NCBI GenBank assembly: GCA_016286445.1
Contig: JAEESS010000002.1
Coordinates: forward strand, 51,834-115,833
Direction: 5' to 3'
Length of the DNA: 64,000 nucleotides
From: Bacillota bacterium
GTDB lineage: Bacteria; Bacillota; Clostridia; Christensenellales; CAG-138
Under the pieces are notes generated by a model, which did not search any database, was not told the DNA's origin, and saw nothing but the letters and a program-made list of their open reading frames with translations. Of this stretch, positions 9,445-18,675 are shown piece after piece. Position 1 is the stretch's first letter. The number at the start of each line of letters is the position of its first letter. The position numbers and the translations under genes are program-made.

Positions 9445-10076
9445 ATGATATGCAGGGCAATTGCAGCGGATACCGTATCACAACGCAGGAAATCGGGCAG
9501 AATGCCGAGCGCCTCCAACAGAATTTTGACGCCGATCAGAACAAGAATGACTCCGCCGAGAATCGTTGCGGCGCGGTGATATTTCAATCCGAATCGGTTT
9601 CCGATCATAACGCCGATCAGGGAAAGCACGAACGTCGTCACGCCGATCAGAACGATGGCGGTAAAAATGCTGGTCCCGGTTCCGAACCAAACGATGCCTT
9701 CCTGCATTGAGAAGGAAACGCCGACCGCAAAGGCGTCGATACTGGTTGCGATCGCAAGGACGAACAGGCGACCGATCGTTCCGGCTTCCGAAGGCGTTTC
9801 GTCCTTATCGCGAATGCCCTCGATCAGCATTTTGACGCCGAGAATGAACAGCAGCGCGGCGGCGATCCACGGACCGATCGTAACAGCGGAAGCGAAGGTC
9901 GAGCCGAGCGCAAAGCCGAGGAGCGGCATCAATGCCTGAAATCCGCCGAAAAACAGCGCGATCAGCGCTGCACGGCGAAGATCGAGTTTTTTCATGGAAA
10001 CGCCCTGACACATGGATACCGCAAACGCATCCATCGACAGCCCGACGCCGATCAGCAGAATATCCGTAAAGCTCAT
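9435..10076 (-). CDS. mntP: Manganese efflux pump MntP family
   Basis: Six-TM pattern; GLSMDAFAVSMCQG and ATSIDAFAVGVSF duplicated motifs. Confidence 0.88.
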   Translation of the reverse strand: MSFTDILLIGVGLSMDAFAVSMCQGVSMKKLDLRRAALIALFFGGFQALMPLLGFALGSTFASAVTIGPWIAAALLFILGVKMLIEGIRDKDETPSEAGTIGRLFVLAIATSIDAFAVGVSFSMQEGIVWFGTGTSIFTAIVLIGVTTFVLSLIGVMIGNRFGLKYHRAATILGGVILVLIGVKILLEALGILPDFLRCDTVSAAIALHIICL

Positions 10077-10182
10077 AAATGCCTCCCAACAATCTTATTC
10101 AGTATAGCAAAGAAACATCGAAATCGCAATCTTTCCGTCATTATTTCATTCTTCCTTTACATTTATAACGCATATTTCATGC

Positions 10183-10211
10183 TTTACACCGATCCGAATC
10201 TACGGTATACT
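10183..10211 (+). promoter_or_regulatory. Promoter TTTACA-N17-TATACT
   Basis: Read directly upstream of the ttcA-like gene. Confidence 0.55.
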
Positions 10212-10232
10212 GAAAAACCGGAGGAAATGGGC

Positions 10233-11000
10233 ATGAAACGTATCTTAGGCAGCATACGCCGCGCGGATGAGAAATTCCGAATGATTGAAGACGGGGACAG
10301 GATCTGTATCGGCGTGTCCGGCGGAAAGGATTCCCTGTTGCTGATGCAGGCAATGAAGCTGTATCAGCGCTTTTCACGCACGCAATTCGACGTGATCTCC
10401 GTGATGCTGGACCTCGGACTGAAATACCAGAACACCGCGCCGATCCGCGCGTATGCGGAACGGATCGGGATCCCGTTTGAAGTGATACCGACCGAGATCG
10501 GCAAGGTCGTCTTTGAATACCGCGCGGAGCGTTCGCCGTGCGCGCTGTGCGCAAAGCTGCGGCGCGGCGCTCTGAACAACGCCGCAAAACAGCGCGGCTG
10601 CAATAAAGTCGCGCTCGGACACAACCGTGAGGACGTCCTCGAAACATTTTTGATGTCAATGCTGTACGAGGGAAGAATGAATACGTTCGCGCCGATCACA
10701 TACCTTTCCCGAAGCGACGTTACCGTGATCCGACCGATGATCTACGTTCCCGAGAAGTACTGTCTGTCGGTTGCAAAGCAGATGGAGCTTCCGATCCTGC
10801 CGCCGAACTGCGATGTCGCCGGCAATACGAAGCGCGAGGAGGCGAAGGAGCTGATCAAGTATCTCTGTACGATCGTACCGGACGCCGATATCAAGATGAT
10901 GCACGCGATTACCAACACGGAAAAATACGGCCTTTGGGATCGGATGCGCCTGAAGCAGTCGCGCGGAGAGAACAGTCCGGAAATCGACGGAGCAGAATGA
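10233..11000 (+). CDS. ttcA: TtcA/TilS-like PP-loop tRNA thiolation protein
   Basis: SGGKDSLLL PP-loop; CALCAKLRRGALN; ALGHNREDVLETFLMSMLYEGRMNTFAP; SD ggagg upstream. Confidence 0.8.
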   Translation: MKRILGSIRRADEKFRMIEDGDRICIGVSGGKDSLLLMQAMKLYQRFSRTQFDVISVMLDLGLKYQNTAPIRAYAERIGIPFEVIPTEIGKVVFEYRAERSPCALCAKLRRGALNNAAKQRGCNKVALGHNREDVLETFLMSMLYEGRMNTFAPITYLSRSDVTVIRPMIYVPEKYCLSVAKQMELPILPPNCDVAGNTKREEAKELIKYLCTIVPDADIKMMHAITNTEKYGLWDRMRLKQSRGENSPEIDGAE

Positions 11001-11522
11001 TCAGAACAGCCCCGGAAGCAGCTTCGGAAGATCGGAAAGAAGCTGTTCCCGCAGACGGTCGCGGTTTTCCGGATCGATGGGATACACATCGGCGCGCGGA
11101 TGCGCGCGCACCGCGTTGAGGAACGCTGTCTGCTTATCCCGCACCGCGGCGATCACGATCGGCGCCTCATCGAGCGTACGAAGCACCGCTTCGGTAAAGA
11201 GAGGCGCGCCGCTTTCCAAAAACCCAAGTTCGTCGAACACGATCACGCCGTTCCGTGAAAATTGCATCGTTTCGGCAAACCGATCGAACACCTCCGGAAA
11301 CGCAATGCTTTGTCCTTCCCGGCACAGACCGACGCGGTTCTCCTCGCCGAATTGTTCCGACGCGTGGTATGAACGGATGCAGACGGGACAGAACCCATCC
11401 GGACCCGGCGCAGCCTTTTTTGTCAGGACGCCTTCGACCGGCGCGGGGATCGCTGCAAGCAGCGAGCGGATCAAAGTGGATTTGCCGACGCCGTTGCTGC
11501 CGACGATTAAGATATGTCGCAT
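11001..11522 (-). CDS. Nucleoside-triphosphatase (THEP1-like P-loop NTPase)
   Basis: LIVGSNGVGKSTLIRSL Walker A; GVIVFDELGFLE; VIAAVRDKQ. Confidence 0.65.
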   Translation of the reverse strand: MRHILIVGSNGVGKSTLIRSLLAAIPAPVEGVLTKKAAPGPDGFCPVCIRSYHASEQFGEENRVGLCREGQSIAFPEVFDRFAETMQFSRNGVIVFDELGFLESGAPLFTEAVLRTLDEAPIVIAAVRDKQTAFLNAVRAHPRADVYPIDPENRDRLREQLLSDLPKLLPGLF

Positions 11523-11574
11523 ATGGACTCCTCCCGAACAGATATGAAACAGCTGCCGAAACGGGCAGCTGTTT

Positions 11575-12204
11575 TTATGGATCGTGGATAAAATCGATCG
11601 TAACGGTTTGCGGAATGTCTTCCGGGTCGGATAGAATGCGCACGCTGAACTGTCCCAAATGCTTGGAATACGGCTCTCCGCTGTTTACGACCTCTCTGCA
11701 GCGCTTCACGATCGTATCGCTGTCCGACGCCGTACGGCGCAGGACCGGCATGATGAGATCGAGCAGATCCCGCAGCGCTTTGACAGCGTCCTTGTTCTGC
11801 GCTTTCAAAGTATCCGCGATCGCTCCCGATTCTTCCGGATCGGCGCACAGCGGCGTTTCAAGGGACAGCCGCTGCAATCCGGTATCGTCAGACTGCATGC
11901 GCAGCTCGATCGCAACGCCGTTTTCGTTCGTCAGGTCGTAATGATCCTGCAGATATACGAGATCGAACGAAGAACCTTCGATCGCATCGAGAATGTTCTT
12001 TCCGCGGATCGAACGGTCATCGGTCGGAGCGGGAGTGGGCGTGGATTCAGGCTCGGGCGGGACCGTGCTGCGGTCCTTTCTGCCGTACAGGATCGCCAGC
12101 CCCGCAAACAGCGCGATCACCAGAGCGATGCAGCCGTATTCGATGAGCTTGATCCGATCGATTCGCAGGACGCCGCGTTTCTTTTTTCGCCGATCAGTCG
12201 ACAT
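11575..12204 (-). CDS. Hypothetical membrane-anchored protein with P/T linker
   Basis: MSTDRRKKKRG... single TM (CIALVIALFAGLAILYG), PPEPESTPTPAPTDD; 11-nt overlap with upstream gene. Confidence 0.65.
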   Translation of the reverse strand: MSTDRRKKKRGVLRIDRIKLIEYGCIALVIALFAGLAILYGRKDRSTVPPEPESTPTPAPTDDRSIRGKNILDAIEGSSFDLVYLQDHYDLTNENGVAIELRMQSDDTGLQRLSLETPLCADPEESGAIADTLKAQNKDAVKALRDLLDLIMPVLRRTASDSDTIVKRCREVVNSGEPYSKHLGQFSVRILSDPEDIPQTVTIDFIHDP

Positions 12205-13135
12205 CGTGGAATACCGTCGCAGGCTTTTCGTCCAGCACATGCGGGTTGCGGAAATATGTCTTGAAGAGCTTAAAGGACGAAGCAAGATAGAACCCGTCGC
12301 AGATCCGCTCGTCGCAGACGATGTTGTAGTCGATGTACTTGCGCTGCACCGGCGTTCCGTCCGGCTTGAGCTCGGTCTGCTTGTACTTTGCGCCGAACGA
12401 CAGGAAGACCGGGATGTTGCCGAAGTCATAGAGATGGTGATAGACCGGGGGAATGCCCAGCGAACCCATGGAGGTTATGAACATCGAACCGTGGAACGGA
12501 CTGATCTCGATCAGGCTCTTCGGCATCAGACCGAAATAATCGAGCACCTTCAGAAGCCAAATGGCGTTCTTTAGCATCAGACCGGGGATATAATTAAAGA
12601 TCTTCGCCGTGTTGTCAAAATTGCTGTCCGGATTCGCGTCGCGGTTTTCGTCGATGAGCTTCTGCAGCTTTGCGTAGATATCGTCGGCGGTATCGGTCGG
12701 CGAGAAATGGACCTTCACGATGGTTTCTTCCGCTTCCAGCGTCATATCCCGCTTGATGGTAAGGCAGACGATGATGTCGTCGTCATGCGAATACACGCGC
12801 TGACCGGAGAGAAATCGATTCGCCGCCGGACGCTGAGAAATGACCCGCACATAGGCGGCAAGGAGCAGATGCATCATGCCGAAGCCTTTGAGCCCCTGGT
12901 TTCTCTTCTTGCGGATATAGTTTTCCGCTTCGGTGATCTCGATCGATTCGTGGAAATACACGCTTGCGCCGGAACGGTTGGGCATGATGTAAGGCGAGAC
13001 CTTCGACATCGGCTGCAGCGAACGCAGACGATAGCCGTCGGAGCGATCGCCGAGACGGCGTTTTCTCTTCGGTTTATCTGCGGGAGCTGCGGTCTTTGGC
13101 GTGTTGTTCCGATCGTTTTCCAATTGTTCTTCCAT
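12194..13135 (-). CDS. Stand-alone E2-like CoA-dependent acyltransferase-fold protein
   Basis: FGMMHLLLAAYVRVISQRPAANRFL..., LGIPPVYHHLYDFGNIPVFLSFG, YNIVCDERICDGFYLASSFKLFKTY resemble the 2-oxoacid dehydrogenase E2 catalytic domain; no lipoyl domain seen. Confidence 0.65.
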   Translation of the reverse strand: MEEQLENDRNNTPKTAAPADKPKRKRRLGDRSDGYRLRSLQPMSKVSPYIMPNRSGASVYFHESIEITEAENYIRKKRNQGLKGFGMMHLLLAAYVRVISQRPAANRFLSGQRVYSHDDDIIVCLTIKRDMTLEAEETIVKVHFSPTDTADDIYAKLQKLIDENRDANPDSNFDNTAKIFNYIPGLMLKNAIWLLKVLDYFGLMPKSLIEISPFHGSMFITSMGSLGIPPVYHHLYDFGNIPVFLSFGAKYKQTELKPDGTPVQRKYIDYNIVCDERICDGFYLASSFKLFKTYFRNPHVLDEKPATVFHDVD

Positions 13136-13206
13136 GGATGGCTTCCTCCGTTCAATTCGCTCCTATTCTACCAAATGTGCGTTCCGTTGGCAAGAGAAAA
13201 ATGCGG

Positions 13207-13235
13207 TTGCAAAACGCGATTCGGGTCGGTATAAT
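13207..13235 (+). promoter_or_regulatory. Promoter TTGCAA-N17-TATAAT, expected TSS at or beside ATG 13243
   Basis: Read directly; no SD between the -10 and ATG 13243. Confidence 0.6.
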
Positions 13236-13242
13236 GGCATAT

Positions 13243-15288
13243 ATGAGAAGAAAGAATGCCGACAATCCGGAAATACTGGCGCCGGTCGGAACGGAAGGAT
13301 CGCTCGAAGCCGCGGTATACGCAGGCGCGGACGCGGTTTATTTCGGCGCGGGCGCATGCAACGCACGGCGGAACGCAGGACAGTTTACGGGAGAACGCCT
13401 CGCGGAAGCGGTCCGTTTTTGCCATGCGCACGGCGTGAACGTGCATGTAACGGTCAATACGCTTGTGCGTGATGAAGAACGAAAAAGCGTTGCGGATACG
13501 CTGACGGAGATTGCGACATCCGGCGCGGACGCGATCATCGTGCAGGATCTGACCGTCATGCGCCTTGCAAAGCAGATCTGTCCGGCACTGGAGCTGCACG
13601 GATCGACGCAGATGGCGGTCCACAATGCCGTCGGCGTCAGAATGCTGGAGGATCTGGGCTTTTCCCGCGTTGTGCTCGCCCGCGAGCTTTCGATCGACGA
13701 GATCCGAAGGATCCGCGAGCAGACGACCGCCGAACTCGAATGCTTCATTCACGGCGCGCTCTGCATGAGCGCGTCCGGCATCTGCTATCTGTCCGCGATG
13801 CTCGGCGAGCGCAGCGGCAACCGCGGCATGTGCGCGCAGCCGTGCAGGCTTCCGTTTGTCTGCAACGGCGCGGAATATGCGCTTTCGCTCAAGGATATGT
13901 CGCATATCGCGCATTACGGCGTCTACCGCGAGATCGGCGTTTCTTCGCTGAAGATCGAAGGAAGGCTCAAATCGCCCGAGTACGTTGCCGCAGCCGTCGA
14001 CGCCGTTCGACGCGTGCGCGACGGAGAACCGTATTCCGAACAGATGCTGCGCGACGTTTTTTCCCGCGGCGGCTTCACCGAGGGATACTATACCGGCAAA
14101 CGCAATCATACCATGTTCGGCGTGCGCACACAGGAGGACGCAAAGCGCGCGCAGGCCGTTCTTTCCGAGATCCGCAATCTTTACAGGGGACCGAGAAACG
14201 ACGTTCCGGTCTCGATGCGTATACAGATCACGGCCAGAACGCCCGCAAAGCTTACGGTCGGCGACGGATCCCATACTGTATCCGTGACGGGAGAGATCCC
14301 CGAAACGGCGATCCGTACGCCGTTGACCGAAGAATCGGTGCAGAAGAATCTTCGGAAAACGGGCGGCACGCCTTTTTCGGTCGACGCGCTTGAAAGCGAG
14401 ATCGGCGAAAACCTGATGCTCCCGGCGTCTGCACTGAATGCATTGAGACGAAATGCGCTTGCGGCGCTGTATGAGGCGCGCGCGGCGGCTCCGGATCGAA
14501 CGATCGAAACGCCCGATCTTTCGATTGCCGGCAAACCGAGAACGGCTGAGCCGAAGCTCTGCGTACGGTTTGCTTCCGCAGAGCAGTTTACGGACGATCC
14601 TTCGATCGCATATTACAGCTTTCCGATCGATGTACTTTCGGCGCATCCGGAATGGATCACCGACCGCGCCGTCGGCGAGATTCCGATCCTGGTTTATCCG
14701 GACGAGGAACCGCGGATATCCGAGACTCTGCGGATTCTGAAAGACCGGGGTTTGGTCTATGCGCTTGCGGAAAACATCGGCGCCGTCCGCATGGCAAAGG
14801 AGGCGGGGTTAACCCCAATCGGCGGGTTCGGACTCAACGTGACCAACAGCGATGCAATCGAAGCGTATCGCGCGATGGGCGTTGCAGCACAGATCGTTTC
14901 ATTCGAGCTTTCCGCGCCGAAGATCCGCGATCTGAAGAGCGCGCTGCCGCTCGGCATGATCGTTGCGGGAAGGCTGCCGCTGATGCAGCTGCGATCCTGC
15001 CCTGCGCGAAGCGACAAGGGCTGCGCGCACTGTGAGGGACGTCCGGTCGTGACCGACCGCAAGAGCGCAGCGTTTCCGCTTTTTTGCCGCGAACGCCGGT
15101 ACTCCACGCTGCTGAACAGCGTTCCGCTGTATTTGTGCGACAAGCAACTGCCGCCGCTGGATTTCTATGCGGTCTATCTTACGATCGAATCCGGAGAGGA
15201 AGCGCGCTCGCTGATTCGCTCGGCTGCTGCAGGCGATCCGCCGGAGACGCCGCATACCACGGGACTTGCGTTCCGAAAACTCTTATAA
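13243..15288 (+). CDS. U32 family peptidase
   Basis: EILAPVGTEGSLEAAVYAGADAVYFGAG; ELECFIHGALCMSASGICYLSAMLGERSGNRGMCAQPCR; SLKIEGRLKSPEYVA. Confidence 0.93.
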   Translation: MRRKNADNPEILAPVGTEGSLEAAVYAGADAVYFGAGACNARRNAGQFTGERLAEAVRFCHAHGVNVHVTVNTLVRDEERKSVADTLTEIATSGADAIIVQDLTVMRLAKQICPALELHGSTQMAVHNAVGVRMLEDLGFSRVVLARELSIDEIRRIREQTTAELECFIHGALCMSASGICYLSAMLGERSGNRGMCAQPCRLPFVCNGAEYALSLKDMSHIAHYGVYREIGVSSLKIEGRLKSPEYVAAAVDAVRRVRDGEPYSEQMLRDVFSRGGFTEGYYTGKRNHTMFGVRTQEDAKRAQAVLSEIRNLYRGPRNDVPVSMRIQITARTPAKLTVGDGSHTVSVTGEIPETAIRTPLTEESVQKNLRKTGGTPFSVDALESEIGENLMLPASALNALRRNALAALYEARAAAPDRTIETPDLSIAGKPRTAEPKLCVRFASAEQFTDDPSIAYYSFPIDVLSAHPEWITDRAVGEIPILVYPDEEPRISETLRILKDRGLVYALAENIGAVRMAKEAGLTPIGGFGLNVTNSDAIEAYRAMGVAAQIVSFELSAPKIRDLKSALPLGMIVAGRLPLMQLRSCPARSDKGCAHCEGRPVVTDRKSAAFPLFCRERRYSTLLNSVPLYLCDKQLPPLDFYAVYLTIESGEEARSLIRSAAAGDPPETPHTTGLAFRKLL

Positions 15289-15298
15289 ACCGCATATC

Positions 15299-15335
15299 AA
15301 ACGCCGTTCGACGGAGATCGTCGGACGGCGTTTTC
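15299..15335 (+). terminator. Intrinsic terminator after U32 peptidase
   Basis: aacgccgttcgacg gagat cgtcggacggcgtttt. Confidence 0.75.
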
Positions 15336-15362
15336 ATATTCGTGTCCATCCATGCATAGAGA
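15334..15362 (+). promoter_or_regulatory. Candidate sigma-E-type promoter for the spoIIIA operon
   Basis: TCATATT-N14-CATAGAGA, compared with the B. subtilis sigma-E consensus; 20 nt upstream of the spoIIIAA ATG. Confidence 0.5.
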
Positions 15363-15382
15363 TAAAACCGGGAGGGACGAGC

Positions 15383-16306
15383 ATGGAACACTGGAAGAAA
15401 CAATGGACGCCGATGATGCCGAAGCGTGTTGCGGAGGTACTGGAACGGCTCGATGACGACGCGCCGATCCTGGAGATCCGTCTGCGCCGCGACGCGCCTT
15501 TGGAGCTCGTGTTCGACGGCGCCGACCGCATCGTGTACGGAAACAACGGCACGCCGATGATCACCGCGGAGGAGCTCAGGCAGTTCACCGCGCGGCTGAC
15601 GTCGTTCTCCGCGTACGCATGGGAGCATGAACGCAGGGACGGCTTTATTACGGTCGCGGGATGCAGGGTCGGACTGTCCGGCAGAATGGTCCGTACAGAC
15701 GACAACGTTCTCGGATTTTCCTCCGTTTCCGGCGTCTGCGTCCGTATCGTTCGGGAGGTCAAGGACTGCGCAAAGCCGCTGCTCAAGGATCTTGTGGAGC
15801 AGAATACCTTTCTGTCCACGATCCTGATCTCCCCGCCGGGATGCGGCAAAACAACGCTTCTGCGCGATCTCATCCGCATCAATTCGGATGGACTGTACGG
15901 CGTACGTCCTTCGCGCGTCGGCGTTGCGGATGAGCGGTTCGAGCTGTCCGGAGACGCTTCCGGTTCGATCGCGTTCGATCTCGGCATGCGAACGGACGTC
16001 ATTTCCGGCGTTTCCAAAGCGGATGCCATGACCCGCATCGTTTCCACGCTTTCTCCCGACATTCTGGCGATGGATGAGCTGAATGAGGCAAGGGACGCCG
16101 CAGCCCTGTTGGATGCAAGAGGAAAGGGCGTAACGGTGCTTGCAACGGCGCACGGCGCTTCGATCGGAGAGCTTCGTCTTCGCCCCGCGATCCGGCTGTT
16201 GCTTAAAGAACACGTTTTCGAGCGGATCGTGACCCTGCGCGGCGTCGGGCAGTGCGTCGGCGTCTGCCGCGGCGACGGAACGCGCATAGAGGGGAATATG
16301 CCGTGA
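15383..16306 (+). CDS. spoIIIAA: Stage III sporulation protein AA (ATPase)
   Basis: LISPPGCGKTTLLRDLIR; VGVADERFELSG; first gene of spoIIIA operon. Confidence 0.95.
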   Translation: MEHWKKQWTPMMPKRVAEVLERLDDDAPILEIRLRRDAPLELVFDGADRIVYGNNGTPMITAEELRQFTARLTSFSAYAWEHERRDGFITVAGCRVGLSGRMVRTDDNVLGFSSVSGVCVRIVREVKDCAKPLLKDLVEQNTFLSTILISPPGCGKTTLLRDLIRINSDGLYGVRPSRVGVADERFELSGDASGSIAFDLGMRTDVISGVSKADAMTRIVSTLSPDILAMDELNEARDAAALLDARGKGVTVLATAHGASIGELRLRPAIRLLLKEHVFERIVTLRGVGQCVGVCRGDGTRIEGNMP

Positions 16307-16785
16307 AGACGGTCGGGATCGCTATGCTGTTCGGACTGTGCTGCATGATCGGTATCCGTCTCGGTATGAAAAAAACAGCGCGGCTGCGAATGCTGCAGTC
16401 GCTGCGGAACGAGCTTTCGCGGTTTTCGGAACGGATCATAACGTGCAGCGGCACGCTGACGGAGATCGCAGAGGAAGGGGACGGAACGCTTTCCCGCATG
16501 CTTCGCATCTATCTTGAGCAGCTATGCGCCGGGCAAAAAGAAGCGAATGCGGCGGAGCGTGCGTCGGAGGTGCTCAACGGGTACGGGAATGTGCAGAATG
16601 AGGTACGGTCCTTTTTGAACGGGCTGTCGGGCGCGGCGCGCGGCAGTCTGATCAAGCGCACGGAGGATCTGATGCCGATCCTGGAACGCGCGGTGGCGGA
16701 AGCCGAGACGGAAGCAAAGCAGGCGCGCGTGCTCCGGATCTCCGGCGTTCTGACCGGCGCCGGACTTGCCATTCTGCTGCTGTAG
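16303..16785 (+). CDS. spoIIIAB: Stage III sporulation protein AB
   Basis: GTG start overlapping spoIIIAA stop; size, N-terminal TM and position. Confidence 0.88.
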   Translation: MKTVGIAMLFGLCCMIGIRLGMKKTARLRMLQSLRNELSRFSERIITCSGTLTEIAEEGDGTLSRMLRIYLEQLCAGQKEANAAERASEVLNGYGNVQNEVRSFLNGLSGAARGSLIKRTEDLMPILERAVAEAETEAKQARVLRISGVLTGAGLAILLL

Positions 16786-16792
16786 GAGTGAT

Positions 16793-16990
16793 ATGGATAT
16801 CAATCTGCTTTTCAAGATTGCCGGTATCGGCATCCTGGTCGCCGTCATTGTGCAGTTGCTTCGTCAGAACGGAAGAGAAGAGCTTGCGACCGTCGCGGCG
16901 ATCGCGGGACTGGTTCTTGCCACGATGCTCGTTCTCTCGATGATCGCCTCCCTTTTGGAAACGGTGCGGCAGACGTTTTCTCTGTACTGA
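16793..16990 (+). CDS. spoIIIAC: Stage III sporulation protein AC
   Basis: 65-aa two-TM protein MDINLLFKIAGIGILVAVIVQLLRQNGREE; position. Confidence 0.92.
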   Translation: MDINLLFKIAGIGILVAVIVQLLRQNGREELATVAAIAGLVLATMLVLSMIASLLETVRQTFSLY

Positions 16991-16991
16991 T

Positions 16992-17384
16992 ATGGAGCGG
17001 CTTGTTTTGATCGCGCTGATCGGGTCCGTCACGGCGATCCAGATGCGCTCCCTGCGTCGGGAATATGCCGTTCTGATCGGCGGAGCGACAACGGTACTGC
17101 TGCTGTTGGAGGGATTGATCCGATTCACCGGCATTTCGGGCGCGCTGACTGCCGTTTGCGCGGAATACGGCGTGACCTCCGATCTGTTCACAACGGTCCT
17201 GAAGATCATCGGCATTGCGTATCTCACCGATTTCGGGGTGAATATTTCCAAAGACGCTGGGCAGTTGGCGATTGCCGGAGCGCTGGAGACCGGCGGCAGG
17301 ATCCTGATCCTTTCCTGCACGCTGCCGACGCTTGTGACGCTGTTGAAGACCGGCGCCATGCTGATCCGGGAGGCGGCTTCATGA
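16992..17384 (+). CDS. spoIIIAD: Stage III sporulation protein AD
   Basis: Multi-TM; FTTVLKIIGIAYLTDFGVNISKDAGQ; position. Confidence 0.92.
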   Translation: MERLVLIALIGSVTAIQMRSLRREYAVLIGGATTVLLLLEGLIRFTGISGALTAVCAEYGVTSDLFTTVLKIIGIAYLTDFGVNISKDAGQLAIAGALETGGRILILSCTLPTLVTLLKTGAMLIREAAS

Positions 17385-18493
17385 AGCGGACGGCACTTGT
17401 CCTGCTTGCGCTGCTTCTTCCGCTGTTTCTGTTTTCGGAACGGGATGAGACGCAGGACGCGGTCGAAGCGCTGCTTGAGTCGGTCGACCTTTCGGAGTGG
17501 GACGCATGGCTTTCGGAAAACGGCATGGAGGGAGTTGCGCTTCCGTCCGAAATCCTGACTTCGCTTGCGAATCTGCAGAAGCCGTTTGCCGCAGACCTTT
17601 GCGCGCGCGATCTTGTCTCCGCGCTGAAGCCGTCCTTCGGTTCGCTGCTTGCCGGAACGGCGCTGTTCGTCGGGCTCGCGGCATTCGGCGCGGCGCTGCA
17701 GGGGATTTCCGAAGCTTCGCCTGTCGGAGAAACGGCAGGCGCGGCGTTTCGCATCGGCGTTTCGGCAGTCGTCCTCGTCGTTTCCATGACGGGGATCCGT
17801 TCCGCTTTTTCCGCGATCACGGCGCTGGAGCATACCGCGGAACTGCTGCTGCCGGTCATCGTCGGATATCTGACCCTCACCGGACTTGAAAACACCGCGC
17901 TGCTGCTGCCCGTGTCCCATGCGCTGCTGAACGACGTCGTTCTGCGGCTGATCGAGACCTGCGCTGCGCCGCTTGCGATCACGGGCGGCGTGCTGCTGAC
18001 GCTCGACGTGAACGGGATCGGACGGCTGTCGTCGGTCGGACGCCTGATGCAGCGGGCGGCAAAGTGGATTCTGACAACGGCGTGCTCGGTCTATCTGATC
18101 GTCACGACGGTCCGTTCGGTCGCGGCGGCAAGCGCGGACAGCTTGCTGATGAAAACGACAAAGCTTGCGGCGGGAAGCATTCCCGCGATCGGATCCCTGT
18201 TGTCGGAATCCGTCGACGCCGCGTATCAGTGCATGCGTCTGATCAGAAACGCGCTTGGACTGACGGGCTGCACGGTTTTGATTCTGATTGCGGCAAAACC
18301 CGTGGTTTCTGTTTTTCTGACGCGCTGCAGTCTGCGCGCGTCGGCGCTGCTGTCCGAGCCGCTGTCCGGAAAACCGTATGCGGAACTGCTCAGAGGCATG
18401 GGCGATACGCTGCATATCCTGCTGCTTTGCGAGCTTGCTGCGCTTGCAATGTCCCTGTTGATGCTGGCGCCGGTGATCGGAATGCGAGGCTGA
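17381..18493 (+). CDS. spoIIIAE: Stage III sporulation protein AE
   Basis: Multi-TM; position and size in the operon. Confidence 0.9.
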   Translation: MKRTALVLLALLLPLFLFSERDETQDAVEALLESVDLSEWDAWLSENGMEGVALPSEILTSLANLQKPFAADLCARDLVSALKPSFGSLLAGTALFVGLAAFGAALQGISEASPVGETAGAAFRIGVSAVVLVVSMTGIRSAFSAITALEHTAELLLPVIVGYLTLTGLENTALLLPVSHALLNDVVLRLIETCAAPLAITGGVLLTLDVNGIGRLSSVGRLMQRAAKWILTTACSVYLIVTTVRSVAAASADSLLMKTTKLAAGSIPAIGSLLSESVDAAYQCMRLIRNALGLTGCTVLILIAAKPVVSVFLTRCSLRASALLSEPLSGKPYAELLRGMGDTLHILLLCELAALAMSLLMLAPVIGMRG

Positions 18494-18494
18494 A

Positions 18495-18662
18495 ATGGAA
18501 CGGATCGTCAAAACGGTGCTGATGCTTGCGGCGTATGGGCTGACATTGGCGCTCTGTGAGCACGCGATCCCACAGTCCGGCGTGAGAAAGGCGGCAAGAG
18601 CGGCGATCGGATTGCTGTTTATCGGAACGGTCGCGGAACAGATCGCAGGCATATTGCAATGA
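18495..18662 (+). CDS. spoIIIAF: Stage III sporulation protein AF, very short form (55 aa, two TM segments only)
   Basis: MERIVKTVLMLAAYGLTLALCEHAIPQSGVRKAARAAIGLLFIGTVAEQIAGILQ*; position between AE and AG; resembles the N-terminal TM region of SpoIIIAF. Confidence 0.7.
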   Translation: MERIVKTVLMLAAYGLTLALCEHAIPQSGVRKAARAAIGLLFIGTVAEQIAGILQ

Positions 18663-18675
18663 GAGGAGGACTATA

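Noticed and set aside
10077-10182. Possible Mn riboswitch (yybP-ykoY) upstream of mntP
   Set aside because: The intergenic region is short and A/T-rich; the conserved riboswitch core was not found.
13168-14646. 492-aa minus-strand ORF
   Set aside because: Antisense shadow of the U32 peptidase; no recognisable motif, Arg/His-rich as expected from complementary reading of biased codons.
16652-18652. 666-aa minus-strand ORF
   Set aside because: Antisense to spoIIIAB-AF; low-complexity Arg/Gln-rich product, no motif.
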